40,030 nt of DNA from Bacillus fungorum (GTDB lineage Bacteria > Bacillota > Bacilli > Bacillales > Bacillaceae_G). The notes below the pieces were generated by a model that saw only the letters and a list, made by a program, of their open reading frames with translations, searched no databases and was not told the DNA's origin. Below are positions 1 through 7,449 of the stretch, in pieces (the first letter of the stretch is position 1; the number at the start of each line of letters is the position of its first letter). The stretch lies in assembly GCF_002746455.1 (NCBI RefSeq), contig NZ_NWUW01000035.1:1-40030 (forward strand), read 5' to 3'. A program made the position numbers and the translations under genes.

Positions 1-96
1 AACAGATTGGAATGGGGTCTTATTTGTGTTGCCCATAATTTACGGAAATGGACAACAACAGCTCAATCAAAAGCGAAAAACCCCGATCATAAATAG
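1..96 (+). CDS. Transposase, C-terminal end (IS1182-like), partial
   Basis: Frame 1 is open from the first base to a TAG at 94-96 and encodes 31 residues that include EWGLICVAHNLRKW. This resembles the last helix of DDE transposases of the IS1182 family, which typically end in a 'W-L/I-x-x-AHNL-K' motif. Only the tail lies in the window, so the catalytic residues cannot be judged. A strong hairpin and an IS-type end follow directly, which supports a transposase gene. The family call is by motif memory; IS4/IS5-type elements are the alternative. Confidence 0.6.
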   Translation, partial: NRLEWGLICVAHNLRKWTTTAQSKAKNPDHK

Positions 97-127
97 AAAA
101 CCTATTGGTTTTCTACTTATGATCGGG
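82..127 (+). terminator. Terminator hairpin at the transposase stop
   Basis: The arm at 82-102 and its complement at 107-127 form a stem of about 21 bp with one mismatch and a 4-base loop, followed by a short T-run (129-133). The transposase stop codon lies inside the 5' arm. Confidence 0.7.
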
Positions 128-159
128 ATTTTTATCCATATAAAGGTAAAATATAAGAA

Positions 160-200
160 GTTGTCTCCAAAAGTTCGTTTTTAACGACCTTTTGGGACAA
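160..200. repeat. Subterminal palindrome at the IS end
   Basis: GTTGTCTCCAAAAGTTCGTT (160-179) is nearly complementary to AACGACCTTTTGGGACAAC (182-200), with one bulged base and one G-T pair. Such a structure at the outer end of an IS can be the terminal repeat and can also stop transcription entering or leaving the element. Confidence 0.5.
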
Positions 201-216
201 CCTCTTTTTTGCATTG

Positions 217-426
217 TTATATATTCCTCCTCATCAACTCCCCAACTTGCGTCGCAACATACTCAACATCATTATCAATTTCATCTAACACGTAAGATTC
301 CAAAATGCCCATTACAGCCGTGCTTAAAAATTTTAATACGATATGTTTATCGATGTTTTTATTTACTGATGTGTTTGTATTTAATTTTTTCTCAATTTCA
401 CCCATGATGAAAGTTAATAATTTTTT
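217..426 (-). pseudogene. TetR-family regulator, C-terminal fragment
   Basis: A reverse-strand reading frame encodes about 69 residues whose helical sequence (AVMGILESYV, then EYVATQVGELMRRN) looks like the ligand-binding C-terminal domain of TetR-type repressors. The N-terminal helix-turn-helix is absent. Upstream the frame is closed by a TAA at 427-429, in an A-rich stretch, and the sequence then passes straight into the hydrolase remnant on the other strand. There is no ribosome site before the internal ATG at 405. I read it as a dead fragment left by a deletion. The TetR call rests on general resemblance only. Confidence 0.5.
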
Positions 427-439
427 TTAAAATGATAAG

Positions 440-828
440 GTGATGTTACTTTTAAATATCCCTGTAGGCGCTCAAGAAAAGAAACAGGCTCCTGCAATTG
501 TTTGTGTCCATCCAGGTAGTAGCTGTAAAGATCAAACAGCAGGATTGTATGCGGAGAAATTAGCAGAACAAGGCTATGTAAAGCTTGCGTTTGATGCGTT
601 TCATTTAGCAGATATATTATTAACGCAGCGCTGCAAATTATTGTCGGCAGTAAGCAAGGAGCATTCGGTTCTTATAAAGATGGTCATGAGCTTTATGAGA
701 AAGCAGCTTCAGAGAAAAAAGATTTACTTGTTGTGGAAGATGCGAGTCACTACGATTTATACGACCGACCAGAATCAGTAAAAATTGCAGTTGAAAAATT
801 AACAAATTTCTATAAGGAAAATCTGTAA
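440..828 (+). pseudogene. Alpha/beta hydrolase (dienelactone hydrolase-like), internally deleted and frameshifted
   Basis: The 5' part (frame of the GTG at 440) encodes AIVCVHPGSSCKDQTAGLYA followed by a strand resembling 'LAFDASHxG', the oxyanion-loop region of YcjY/dienelactone-hydrolase-like enzymes. After about base 635 that frame becomes nonsense. A different frame then carries a credible C-terminus, with FGSYKDGHELYEKA, LLVVEDASHYDLYDRPES and a stop at 826-828. The central part with the nucleophile elbow (G-x-C/S-x-G-G) is missing. These enzymes usually have about 300 residues; under 130 remain here. The gene lacks a normal start region and faces the TetR stub, which suggests one deletion removed the 5' ends of both. 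Confidence 0.7.
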
Positions 829-973
829 AAAAACGTTGATATAAATTGCACCTTTAATTGTTGGGTTTGCATCTAGCAGTTAGAGGTTTTTATTGTGAAT
901 ATTGCGGTGCTTAATATTTACGTTAAACGCGCATAACAAGATATAATAGAAGAAATCAAGAAGGAGGCTGGCT

Positions 974-2080
974 GTGAAGAATCTTCGTTATCTCAATATA
1001 TTTACCATATTAATTATATACACACTACTCATGTTTTACATAGGCTGGAACGGTTGGGTCTGGCTTCATGCAGTATTCGGCTGGGAGTCTTGGGGATATT
1101 ACGCTTTCGTAGTTGGTTTTATTTCATATGCGTACATTCTCGTGCAAGTGTTTAAGTTTTTGCCATTTTTACGAACGATAGGTTCAATTTGGTTTGCGGT
1201 CATACAATACGCGCTTATGTTATTGCCGTTAGCTGATATTATGGTCTTTCTTTTACAGTTTTCGCTGGAGAAAGAAACCGCGATTATTTGGACAGGAACG
1301 GCTGTGTTAGCTGCATTTATCTTTATCTTTGCGTATGGAGTATTTAATGCATATAGCCCGGTAGTAAGAAAATACGAGGTGCACATACCGAAAAAAGTAG
1401 AGGGACGTAAAAGTTTACGCATTGCGATGGCTTCTGATATGCATTTCGGTAAATTATCCGGCGTTTCGCATTTAAAAAGACTTGTCCGTCATGTAAATGA
1501 AATGAAACCAGATATTATTTTACTGCCTGGTGATATTATAGATGATCATCCAGGTGTGTTCATTCAAAAAAATATGGGACCAATTATGAAACAGATGAAA
1601 GCTCCATTAGGTGTATATGGTGTGTTAGGAAACCATGAATATTACGGAAGAGCGGTTCCTGAATTTTTGCAGGAGATGGATAAGATTGATATTCGTATTT
1701 TGTTAGATGAAGTGATCACAATTGAAGATGACTTTTATCTCGTTGGAAGAAGAGATAAAACAGAAAGAGATCGTCAAAGTTTTGAAAATATAATGAGTAC
1801 GGTAGATAAAACGATGCCAGTTATCGCAATGGATCACCAACCATTTGAATTAAAACAGGCAGCGGATGCTGGCGTAGATTTACTATTATCCGGTCACACG
1901 CACCGCGGACAAATGGCGCCGAATCATATTGTAACGAGAAGAATGTACGAACTAGACTGGGGATACGCACAAAAAGGTGCATTCCACGCAATTGTTTCTT
2001 CTGGTTTCGGATTTTGGGGACCACCATTAAGACTGGGAAGTAGATCTGAGATTGTGCAGGTGGAAATTACGTTTGAATAG
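974..2080 (+). CDS. Membrane-anchored metallophosphoesterase (YkuE/YaeI-like)
   Basis: The protein has 368 residues. About four hydrophobic segments fill residues 8-125, followed by a calcineurin-like phosphoesterase domain from about residue 148. Metal-binding motifs are all visible: D155-x-H157 (SDMHFG), GD187, GNH221E, H288, and SGHTH (H308/H310). Family members are di-metal phosphohydrolases, some acting on lipid-linked substrates; the substrate here is unknown. The active site is probably cytoplasmic or at the membrane face, depending on the number of helices. The GTG start is set by AAGGAGG at 961-967. It stands alone, with a bidirectional terminator behind it. Confidence 0.88.
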   Translation: MKNLRYLNIFTILIIYTLLMFYIGWNGWVWLHAVFGWESWGYYAFVVGFISYAYILVQVFKFLPFLRTIGSIWFAVIQYALMLLPLADIMVFLLQFSLEKETAIIWTGTAVLAAFIFIFAYGVFNAYSPVVRKYEVHIPKKVEGRKSLRIAMASDMHFGKLSGVSHLKRLVRHVNEMKPDIILLPGDIIDDHPGVFIQKNMGPIMKQMKAPLGVYGVLGNHEYYGRAVPEFLQEMDKIDIRILLDEVITIEDDFYLVGRRDKTERDRQSFENIMSTVDKTMPVIAMDHQPFELKQAADAGVDLLLSGHTHRGQMAPNHIVTRRMYELDWGYAQKGAFHAIVSSGFGFWGPPLRLGSRSEIVQVEITFE

Positions 2081-2088
2081 TGGGATAA

Positions 2089-2128
2089 AGAGAAAAGGGC
2101 TGACTAATAAAAATCAGTCCTTTTCTCT
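2089..2128. terminator. Bidirectional terminator
   Basis: AGAGAAAAGGGCTGA (2089-2103) pairs with TCAGTCCTTTTCTCT (2114-2128), with one G-T pair. A-rich and T-rich flanks let it serve both the phosphoesterase gene and the converging small gene, whose stop codon lies in the arm. Confidence 0.8.
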
Positions 2129-2482
2129 ATCATTTTTTCTAAAATCATACGTGTCCGTTTCTACATGTAAGTTATGATTATTAATCATAACTGTATGATC
2201 GTCTAACCATTGTACAGTTGCATTTTCTTCACGATAATTCCAGTATATATTTTTCGTGTTCATAAATTTTTTATTATTTGCTACAAGTTCTCCTCTTATA
2301 GCAAAGCTAGTCGTTGCACCGCCATTATGTCTGTATATATGTAAAGTATACGTTTTATCTGGCGAGTGTATGGATTGAATCTTTTCACCGCCTGAAACCC
2401 CAGATAAAGTGAAGAATTTCCAATATCCTAAACTAATGAATACAATAATGATGAATGAAATGGTGAAGAAAATCTTTTTCAT
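2114..2482 (-). CDS. Small membrane-anchored protein, resembles DUF5412
   Basis: The 122-residue protein begins MKKIFFTISF; residues 3-23 form one hydrophobic helix (signal anchor or uncleaved signal peptide), and the remainder is predicted outside the cell. The segment SPDKTYTLHIYRHNGGATTS followed by a beta-rich tail with W and H residues resembles the DUF5412 family of short Bacillus membrane proteins, whose function is unknown. The start at 2482 is preferred because GAGGGG lies seven bases or so upstream; an in-frame start nine codons earlier lacks such a site. It converges on the phosphoesterase gene and shares its terminator. Confidence 0.75.
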   Translation of the reverse strand: MKKIFFTISFIIIVFISLGYWKFFTLSGVSGGEKIQSIHSPDKTYTLHIYRHNGGATTSFAIRGELVANNKKFMNTKNIYWNYREENATVQWLDDHTVMINNHNLHVETDTYDFRKNDREKD

Positions 2483-2632
2483 GTTTCCCCTCTTTCCCTT
2501 AACGGCCATACTTGTATTAAATCAAAGAAGAATAAAACTGGCAATCTTATCCTTTTTATCGCCGGAATATGTACATTTCTATTTCTAGCGTCCTGTTCAT
2601 GATTTGGAATGAAAGTCCCCATATTTTTCAAT

Positions 2633-2657
2633 AAAAAAAGGCTCCATATAAGGAGCA
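2633..2657 (-). terminator. Orphan minus-strand terminator
   Basis: Read on the minus strand, GCTCC-N6-GGAGC is followed by C and seven Ts. No minus-strand gene lies upstream of it between here and 2796, so its transcript is unknown. The 290-base gap 2510-2795 otherwise holds only this hairpin, the repeat at 2701-2745 and the leader of the HD gene. Confidence 0.45.
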
Positions 2658-2700
2658 CCCAATAAAAATAAATGAATTAAAAGAAATAACAGATATGTAT

Positions 2701-2745
2701 AACATCGATATATTTTAATTTAATATTTATATTGATGTCGATTTC
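2701..2745. repeat. Dispersed intergenic repeat, copy E (imperfect inverted repeat)
   Basis: ACATCGATATATTTT and TTATATTGATGTCG form an imperfect inverted repeat about 45 bases long. The TCGATATAT core recurs in the intergenic copies near 8772, 18604, 23891 and 27307. Assignment to that family is tentative because the shared core is short. Confidence 0.35.
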
Positions 2746-2795
2746 ATAAAAGAGGTACGATTATAAGACTCGGCTGAAATAAAGGGGGATTATAA

Positions 2796-3773
2796 GTGGT
2801 TATATCAGATGTACTATACGGTGAGTTTACAGTAGAGCAAGTAGTAGAAGAATTAATTTTAAGTAAGCCAGTGCAAAGACTAAAAGGTATTCATCAAAAT
2901 GGCGCAAGCTACTTAATAAATGAGAAATGGAATGTAACGCGCTTTGATCATTCAGTTGGCGTTATGTTGTTAATTAAGAAACTTGGTGGTTCAGTAGAAG
3001 AACAAATTGCAGGGTTACTGCATGACGTATCGCATACTGCTTTTTCTCACGTGATTGATTATGTTTTTGATAATATAAATGAAAGTTATCATGAAGAGAT
3101 ATTTAGTTCTGTCGTGAAAAACTCAGAAATTCCAGCGATTCTTGCGAAGTATGGTTATAGTTATGAAAATATTTTGTTAGATGATTCGAAGTGGACGTTA
3201 CTAGAAAGGTCCGCACCCGAATTATGTGCAGACCGAGTGGATTATACATTACGAGATATGTATACATATGGGTATATTTCTTTAGAAGAAGTTCACAGTT
3301 TTTTAGAGGATGTCATCGAAGTAGATGGGAGAATGGTTCTTCAAAGTATCGAAGTAGCAGAGTGGTTTACAGAAGCGTATTACAAAGAAGTAATCGATTT
3401 CTTTATGAAGCCAATGAATATTTATGGAAATGATATGTTAGCGAAAACGTTAAAGTTAGCTCTTCATAAAAGGGTTATTCATGCAGATGACTTTCTTCTT
3501 GAAGATGATGAGCTAATTTCGAAATTGCAGCAATGCAGTGATCCAGAAGTACAGGCGTTACTAAGTAAAGTTCATCCGAATGTAAAAGTCAAAGAAGATA
3601 GAAACGATTATGATCTACATCAGAAAAATAAAGTCCGTCTTATTGATCCGCCGTTACTTCGTGAAGGTGAAGTTGTTCCATCATCTGTTGTGTCAGAAAA
3701 AATAAGACAGATGAGTGAGATCGCTTATGAAAAAGCGGTGAGAGGGATGTATGTGAAAGTGATTTCGGATTAA
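2796..3773 (+). CDS. HD-domain phosphohydrolase (dGTPase-like superfamily)
   Basis: The protein has 325 residues. The N-terminal half carries the HD signature: H52 in TRFDHSVGV, H76-D77 in GLLHDVSHTAFSH, and a later D in ELCADRVDYTLRD that would complete the metal site. HD proteins with this arrangement are related to dNTP triphosphohydrolases and to YdhJ-like proteins; the substrate is not evident. The GTG start is placed by AAGGGGG (about 2783-2789). No signal peptide or membrane segment is seen, so it is cytoplasmic. It is a single-gene unit closed by a strong hairpin. Confidence 0.85.
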   Translation: MVISDVLYGEFTVEQVVEELILSKPVQRLKGIHQNGASYLINEKWNVTRFDHSVGVMLLIKKLGGSVEEQIAGLLHDVSHTAFSHVIDYVFDNINESYHEEIFSSVVKNSEIPAILAKYGYSYENILLDDSKWTLLERSAPELCADRVDYTLRDMYTYGYISLEEVHSFLEDVIEVDGRMVLQSIEVAEWFTEAYYKEVIDFFMKPMNIYGNDMLAKTLKLALHKRVIHADDFLLEDDELISKLQQCSDPEVQALLSKVHPNVKVKEDRNDYDLHQKNKVRLIDPPLLREGEVVPSSVVSEKIRQMSEIAYEKAVRGMYVKVISD

Positions 3774-3780
3774 CAAAAGA

Positions 3781-3806
3781 AGGTATCATCACATAAGATG
3801 ATACCT
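3781..3806. terminator. Bidirectional terminator
   Basis: AGGTATCATC and GATGATACCT form a 10-bp stem with a T-run on the plus side and A-run on the other. It serves the HD gene and the converging HxlR gene. Confidence 0.85.
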
Positions 3807-3811
3807 TTTTT

Positions 3812-4144
3812 CTATTCATCTAATATTTTCCACTCGTTTCCCCAATCCTTCATCGCGTCAAAAATAGGACGGAGTGTTTCACCTTTTTTTGTTAGTGAAT
3901 ATTCCACGTGAGGTGGCATAGTTGAATAGATTGTTCTCTTTATAATATTTTCTTGTTCAAGTTCTTTTAAGCGAAGAGATAGAGTGCGTGGGCTAATACC
4001 GTTTAGGCATCTTTCAAGCTCAGCAAAACGTTTAGGACTATAAAACAAATCTCTTAAAATTAAAAAAGTCCACTTTCCGCCTATTACAGACATTGTTTTT
4101 TCAATAGGGCATTTTAATAAAATTTCTTCATTTGTATTTTCCAT
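3812..4144 (-). CDS. HxlR-family winged-helix transcriptional regulator
   Basis: The protein has 110 residues, the normal size for the family. It contains the HxlR landmarks: a cysteine near the N-terminus (LLKCPIEKT), GGKWTFLILRDLF, RFAELERCLNGISPRTLS for the recognition helix, and YSLTKKGETL in the wing. HxlR proteins often respond to reactive electrophiles or oxidants through that cysteine and control a neighbouring gene. Here it diverges from an MFS exporter, with a repeat-rich 134-base gap between them, so control of the exporter and of itself is a reasonable inference. ATG start with AAGGAGTG upstream. Confidence 0.9.
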   Translation of the reverse strand: MENTNEEILLKCPIEKTMSVIGGKWTFLILRDLFYSPKRFAELERCLNGISPRTLSLRLKELEQENIIKRTIYSTMPPHVEYSLTKKGETLRPIFDAMKDWGNEWKILDE

Positions 4145-4157
4145 ATAAACACTCCTT

Positions 4158-4222
4158 ACTATATAAAAGTATAGGTACTATATAAAAAATCAGTACTTTT
4201 ATAAATGAAGTACTTTATTTAT
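4158..4222. promoter_or_regulatory. Candidate HxlR operators between the regulator and exporter genes
   Basis: Two direct repeats of ACTATATAAAA start at 4158 and 4177 (19 bases apart). Two AGTACTTT-type repeats start at 4192 and 4209 (17 bases apart). HxlR regulators commonly bind paired short repeats rich in GTACT/AGTAC between divergent genes. Which pair is bound is not known; this is inferred from pattern and position. Confidence 0.45.
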
Positions 4223-4278
4223 TATAGTCCTAAAGGAATATATAGGTAAATTACTAATTTTGAAAGGGGAGTAAGCAA

Positions 4279-5658
4279 GTGAGTGGGGTGGCTAGTAGAA
4301 ATTTAGATGTTCAAACAAAGGAGAACTCGGGTATTATCATTTTAATCGCTTTGGCAATGGGATTTATTATGGCAACATTAGATGTAACTGTAGTAAATGT
4401 TGCGGTGGTAAATATTCAAGAAACATTAGGAATGACATTATATAGTTCAGCATGGATTGTCGACGGATATATTTTATCTTTTGCGGCATTATTATTGGCT
4501 GGAGGGGCGCTGGCCAATCGATTTGGAGCAAAAAGAATATATATGATTGGTTTAATTATTTTTGTGTTCGCATCTCTTTTATGTGCGATTGCTACAACTG
4601 GGTACGTTCTTATTATGGGGCGAGTCATTCAAGGTGTTGGAGCGGCTTTATTTATGCCAAGTTCACTTAGTTTATTAGTAGTATCATTTCCGGATGAAAA
4701 GAAGAGAGCTAAAATGTTTGGTATATGGTCTGCAATTGTATCTATTGCTTCTGGTACGGGTCCTTTTATTGGTGGCCTTTTAGTAAATGCATTTGGCTGG
4801 CGAAGCATTTTTATTATAAACCTTCCAATCGGAATAATCGGTATATTAATGGCTTTTGTAATTATTCCAAATGTTTTACCGAAAAAGGAGAAAATAAATG
4901 TAGCGAATCATTTAATTGGTATAATTGCAATAACATTGTTGGCGTTTACTCTAATTGAAGGTCCAAGTTATGGATGGTCCTCGCCTCAAATTTTAGGAGG
5001 AGTAGTGGGGACGGTATTAATGACTATTCTTTTTGTTTATGCAGAAAGAAAGTCAAAAAACTCAGTTGTACCAAGAGTGTTGTTCCAAAAAGAAACGTTT
5101 ACCTCGGCAAATATAGTTGGATTTCTAATAAATTTTGCTTTATTTGGCGGTATATTTATGTTTGGACTCTTTTTGCAAAAAGCATACGGAGCAAGCCCGT
5201 TTGTAGCAGGACTACAACTATTGCCGATGATGAGTGTATTTGTTATTGGAAATTTATTATTTGCAAAAATGGTGAATAAGTTTGGTTCAAAATTGCTATT
5301 ATTCATAGCGTTATTTATAGCTAGTATAGGATCTATCTTATTAATGTTTCTAGTGAAAAATGTGAGTTATATAGGAATTGCAATCATTTACAGTGTTGTT
5401 AATCTTGCAATCGGTATAGCAGTACCTGCCATGACTACCATTGTAATGAAATCTGCCGGTCGTGAAAATGGGAATATGGCTGGGGCAACTTTAAATGTAA
5501 ATCGTCAAATTGGTGCATTAGTCGGTGTAGCAATTATGGGAATCATTTTAAATGAATCATCGAATTGGTACAGAGGGGCAAGCTATAGTTTTTTAGTTAT
5601 TGGGCTTTCCTATCTATGTGCAGTATTTTTAGTTTGGAAGTTTGTGGAGAGGGAATAA
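4279..5658 (+). CDS. MFS multidrug exporter, DHA2 (14-helix) family
   Basis: The 459-residue, strongly hydrophobic protein has about 14 membrane helices. It starts with the DHA2-type helix containing ATLDVTVVNVAV, has motif A (GGALANRFGAKR) between helices 2 and 3, and motif C (SGTGPFIGG) in helix 5. Such transporters use the proton gradient to expel cationic drugs, dyes or antibiotics; LfrA/QacA/EmrB-type proteins are the nearest named examples. The substrate cannot be told from sequence. The GTG start has AAAGGGGA about eight bases upstream. It is divergent from the HxlR gene, which probably regulates it. Confidence 0.88.
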   Translation: MSGVASRNLDVQTKENSGIIILIALAMGFIMATLDVTVVNVAVVNIQETLGMTLYSSAWIVDGYILSFAALLLAGGALANRFGAKRIYMIGLIIFVFASLLCAIATTGYVLIMGRVIQGVGAALFMPSSLSLLVVSFPDEKKRAKMFGIWSAIVSIASGTGPFIGGLLVNAFGWRSIFIINLPIGIIGILMAFVIIPNVLPKKEKINVANHLIGIIAITLLAFTLIEGPSYGWSSPQILGGVVGTVLMTILFVYAERKSKNSVVPRVLFQKETFTSANIVGFLINFALFGGIFMFGLFLQKAYGASPFVAGLQLLPMMSVFVIGNLLFAKMVNKFGSKLLLFIALFIASIGSILLMFLVKNVSYIGIAIIYSVVNLAIGIAVPAMTTIVMKSAGRENGNMAGATLNVNRQIGALVGVAIMGIILNESSNWYRGASYSFLVIGLSYLCAVFLVWKFVERE

Positions 5659-5662
5659 AAAA

Positions 5663-5687
5663 GAGAGCATCACTTCTGGATGCTCTC
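5663..5687. terminator. Bidirectional terminator
   Basis: GAGAGCATC and GATGCTCTC form a 9-bp stem with a T-rich 3' flank and an A-run at 5657-5662, serving both the exporter gene and the converging anti-sigma gene. Confidence 0.85.
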
Positions 5688-5693
5688 CTTTTC

Positions 5694-6821
5694 TCATTCA
5701 TAATCAAACCAATTCCAAACCTCAATATCTCCAAGAGTTGCATAACGAATGTGCGGCGAGTTTTGTAATTTTAATAACTCTTTCGATGGGCCAGTAATGA
5801 CAATGCCGTATGCTTTTACGCCGTTATCTTTTACATACTGATAACGCTTATCTAAGTTTAGCTCTTTTTCATTAGTCCATGTAGTTTTACTTACAGTTTC
5901 TTTATTTGTAGAAAGAATACGCATCATTTCGGTTACTTCATCTTCTTTTGTCTTTAGCTTTTTTGTTTCATCTTCAGGAAAATGTATATGTTCTGGAAAT
6001 CCGATAACCTCTCCGCCATGTAGGATGAAATCTTCTTCGTTTACTTTTTCTTGTCCTGTGTCTAAAGCATACCATATAGGGGTTGGCGGCATTTCTTGTG
6101 CTTCAAATGCGCTATATAAAAAGGATTCTAATTCTTGTAAAGTGTAAGGTTTATCAAAGGATATTGCTACTTCTGCAACGGTTCCATCATGTACTTTTGC
6201 AAGTGTATCCCACACCTTTTTAGATGATTCTTTTAAGTGATCACCTTGCTTGATTTTTGGGTGGACAAAGGAAAGTTTTTTTGAATAAGCTGTGTTTGCC
6301 CAAGTTTGATTTGTGACAGTTACAGATGATAAGAAACTACTCGTTGTTACTGTACCGATTGGAAATTCTTTTTTGCCGACCGTTTTATATAAATTCATTT
6401 CATTTTCTGTACGGAAAAAGGGTTTAATTTTTGTACTTCCTCCAGCGGAACGACTATTTGGAATTGTTGCTTCTAGTGCGAGTGCTGGTATCTCATTCAC
6501 TTTTCGTAAGTTTTTCATTTCGTTTGAATAGAAGTAAAGGGAAGATGAAAAATGACCAACAAAATAGATTGCTATACAAACAGCGATAACGAAACTAACG
6601 GTTTGCCAACGCTGTTTCCATTTTATTTTCCAAAATGGGACTTTTAGATTCTTTGGTGGTAGTCTTTTCTTTATTGGTTCACTCTTCGAGAGCAACTCAT
6701 CTAAGTAAACTTCACACTCTTCACATGTCTCAATATGACTTTCTAATCGCTTTTGTTCATCATGCGTGAGCGTTCCGTTTTCGTACTTCTCCCATAGTTT
6801 TTTAAATTCTGTACAACCCAT
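5694..6821 (-). CDS. Membrane anti-sigma factor with zinc-binding N-terminus
   Basis: The N-terminus carries the zinc anti-sigma signature H29-x3-C33-x2-C36 (SHIETCEEC), which would bind the cytoplasmic ECF sigma factor. One membrane helix follows at about residues 70-90. Then comes a large extracytoplasmic part of roughly 280 residues that resembles the paired sigma-factor-regulator N and C domains of Bacillus anti-sigma proteins. ATG at 6821 is chosen because AAGGAG sits eight bases upstream; the GTG at 6830 would overlap that site. The sigma gene stops five bases before it, so the two are co-translated. Cell-envelope signals are probably sensed by the outer domain. Confidence 0.82.
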   Translation of the reverse strand: MGCTEFKKLWEKYENGTLTHDEQKRLESHIETCEECEVYLDELLSKSEPIKKRLPPKNLKVPFWKIKWKQRWQTVSFVIAVCIAIYFVGHFSSSLYFYSNEMKNLRKVNEIPALALEATIPNSRSAGGSTKIKPFFRTENEMNLYKTVGKKEFPIGTVTTSSFLSSVTVTNQTWANTAYSKKLSFVHPKIKQGDHLKESSKKVWDTLAKVHDGTVAEVAISFDKPYTLQELESFLYSAFEAQEMPPTPIWYALDTGQEKVNEEDFILHGGEVIGFPEHIHFPEDETKKLKTKEDEVTEMMRILSTNKETVSKTTWTNEKELNLDKRYQYVKDNGVKAYGIVITGPSKELLKLQNSPHIRYATLGDIEVWNWFDYE

Positions 6822-6826
6822 CCGTA

Positions 6827-7312
6827 TCACTCCTTTATGTTTCTCGTGTCTTTTCGGCCACGGTGTAATTCTATTTTCACTTTCGCTAATGAGAGACCGG
6901 TCATTTCTGCTATTTCTTTATAGGAGAATCCGTAGTAATCTCGTAGTAACAGGACATTTCGTCTTTCAAGCGGAAGAGAAGATAAACTGTCTAACCAACT
7001 CGTAATCGCATGTTTTACGAAATATGCATGTTCTGTACTTGGCACGTTTGGTAAATGGAATTCTTCAACTGTCGTTGTTTTATATTTCTTTTCTTTACGA
7101 TACCAATCGATAAAGGCGTTGTAGGCAATTGTAAATAACCACGGCCTAATTTCTTCTCCTTTATAATAATCAATGTGAACGAGCATTCGATAAAATGTTT
7201 CTTGCATGAGATCTTCCGCATAGTGTGTATCTCCAGTAAGGGAGAGAAGGTAGCGAAATAAATCTTGCATATGTTCTGAGTAAATTTCTTCTAATAATTG
7301 TTTGCGTTTCAC
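6827..7312 (-). CDS. ECF RNA polymerase sigma factor (SigM/SigW-like group)
   Basis: The protein has 161 residues, typical for ECF factors. Region 2 is at about residues 15-75 (AEDLMQETFYRML, then RPWLFTIAYNAFIDWYRK) and region 4 at about 105-155 (LPLERRNVLLLRDYYGFSYK, then EIAEMTGLSLAKVKIELHRG). No extra C-terminal domain is present. It forms an operon with the anti-sigma gene downstream. An ECF-type promoter precedes it (7339-7364), pointing to autoregulation. The GTG start follows GGGAGG by eight bases. It resembles the envelope-stress sigma factors of Bacillus; I cannot decide which B. subtilis factor is the true counterpart. Confidence 0.88.
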   Translation of the reverse strand: MKRKQLLEEIYSEHMQDLFRYLLSLTGDTHYAEDLMQETFYRMLVHIDYYKGEEIRPWLFTIAYNAFIDWYRKEKKYKTTTVEEFHLPNVPSTEHAYFVKHAITSWLDSLSSLPLERRNVLLLRDYYGFSYKEIAEMTGLSLAKVKIELHRGRKDTRNIKE

Positions 7313-7338
7313 TACATTTCCCTCCCTTCATACATAAC

Positions 7339-7364
7339 AACGAAATACATATAAAAAAGTTACA
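7339..7364 (-). promoter_or_regulatory. ECF-type promoter of the sigma/anti-sigma operon
   Basis: On the minus strand, TGTAAC is followed after exactly 16 bases by CGTT. This matches the TGAAAC-N16/17-CGT pattern of Bacillus ECF sigma promoters with one change. It lies 26 bases upstream of the GTG start, as expected for a self-activating sigma operon. Confidence 0.6.
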
Positions 7365-7449
7365 ATTTTTTATGGAATTATAGTAAAAAACGTCAAGAAT
7401 TGGATGCATTTCTCTTTTATCATAATACATATAAGGCGGGTGAACAGAG

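Larger units (their letters stand above)
1..203 (+). mobile_element. Right end of an IS1182-like insertion sequence
   Basis: The element comprises the transposase tail (1-96), a terminator hairpin and an outermost inverted-repeat structure that ends in GGGACAACCTC near 193-203. Its other end lies outside the window, so terminal repeats and target duplication cannot be compared. The neighbouring genes (a TetR stub and a broken hydrolase) are both damaged, consistent with IS-linked loss of DNA. The exact boundary is an estimate. Confidence 0.5.

Noticed and set aside
192..407. Plus-strand 71-codon frame across the TetR fragment
   Set aside because: It is the opposite-strand shadow of the TetR C-terminal stub, has no ribosome site and a Cys/His/Ser-rich nonsense composition.
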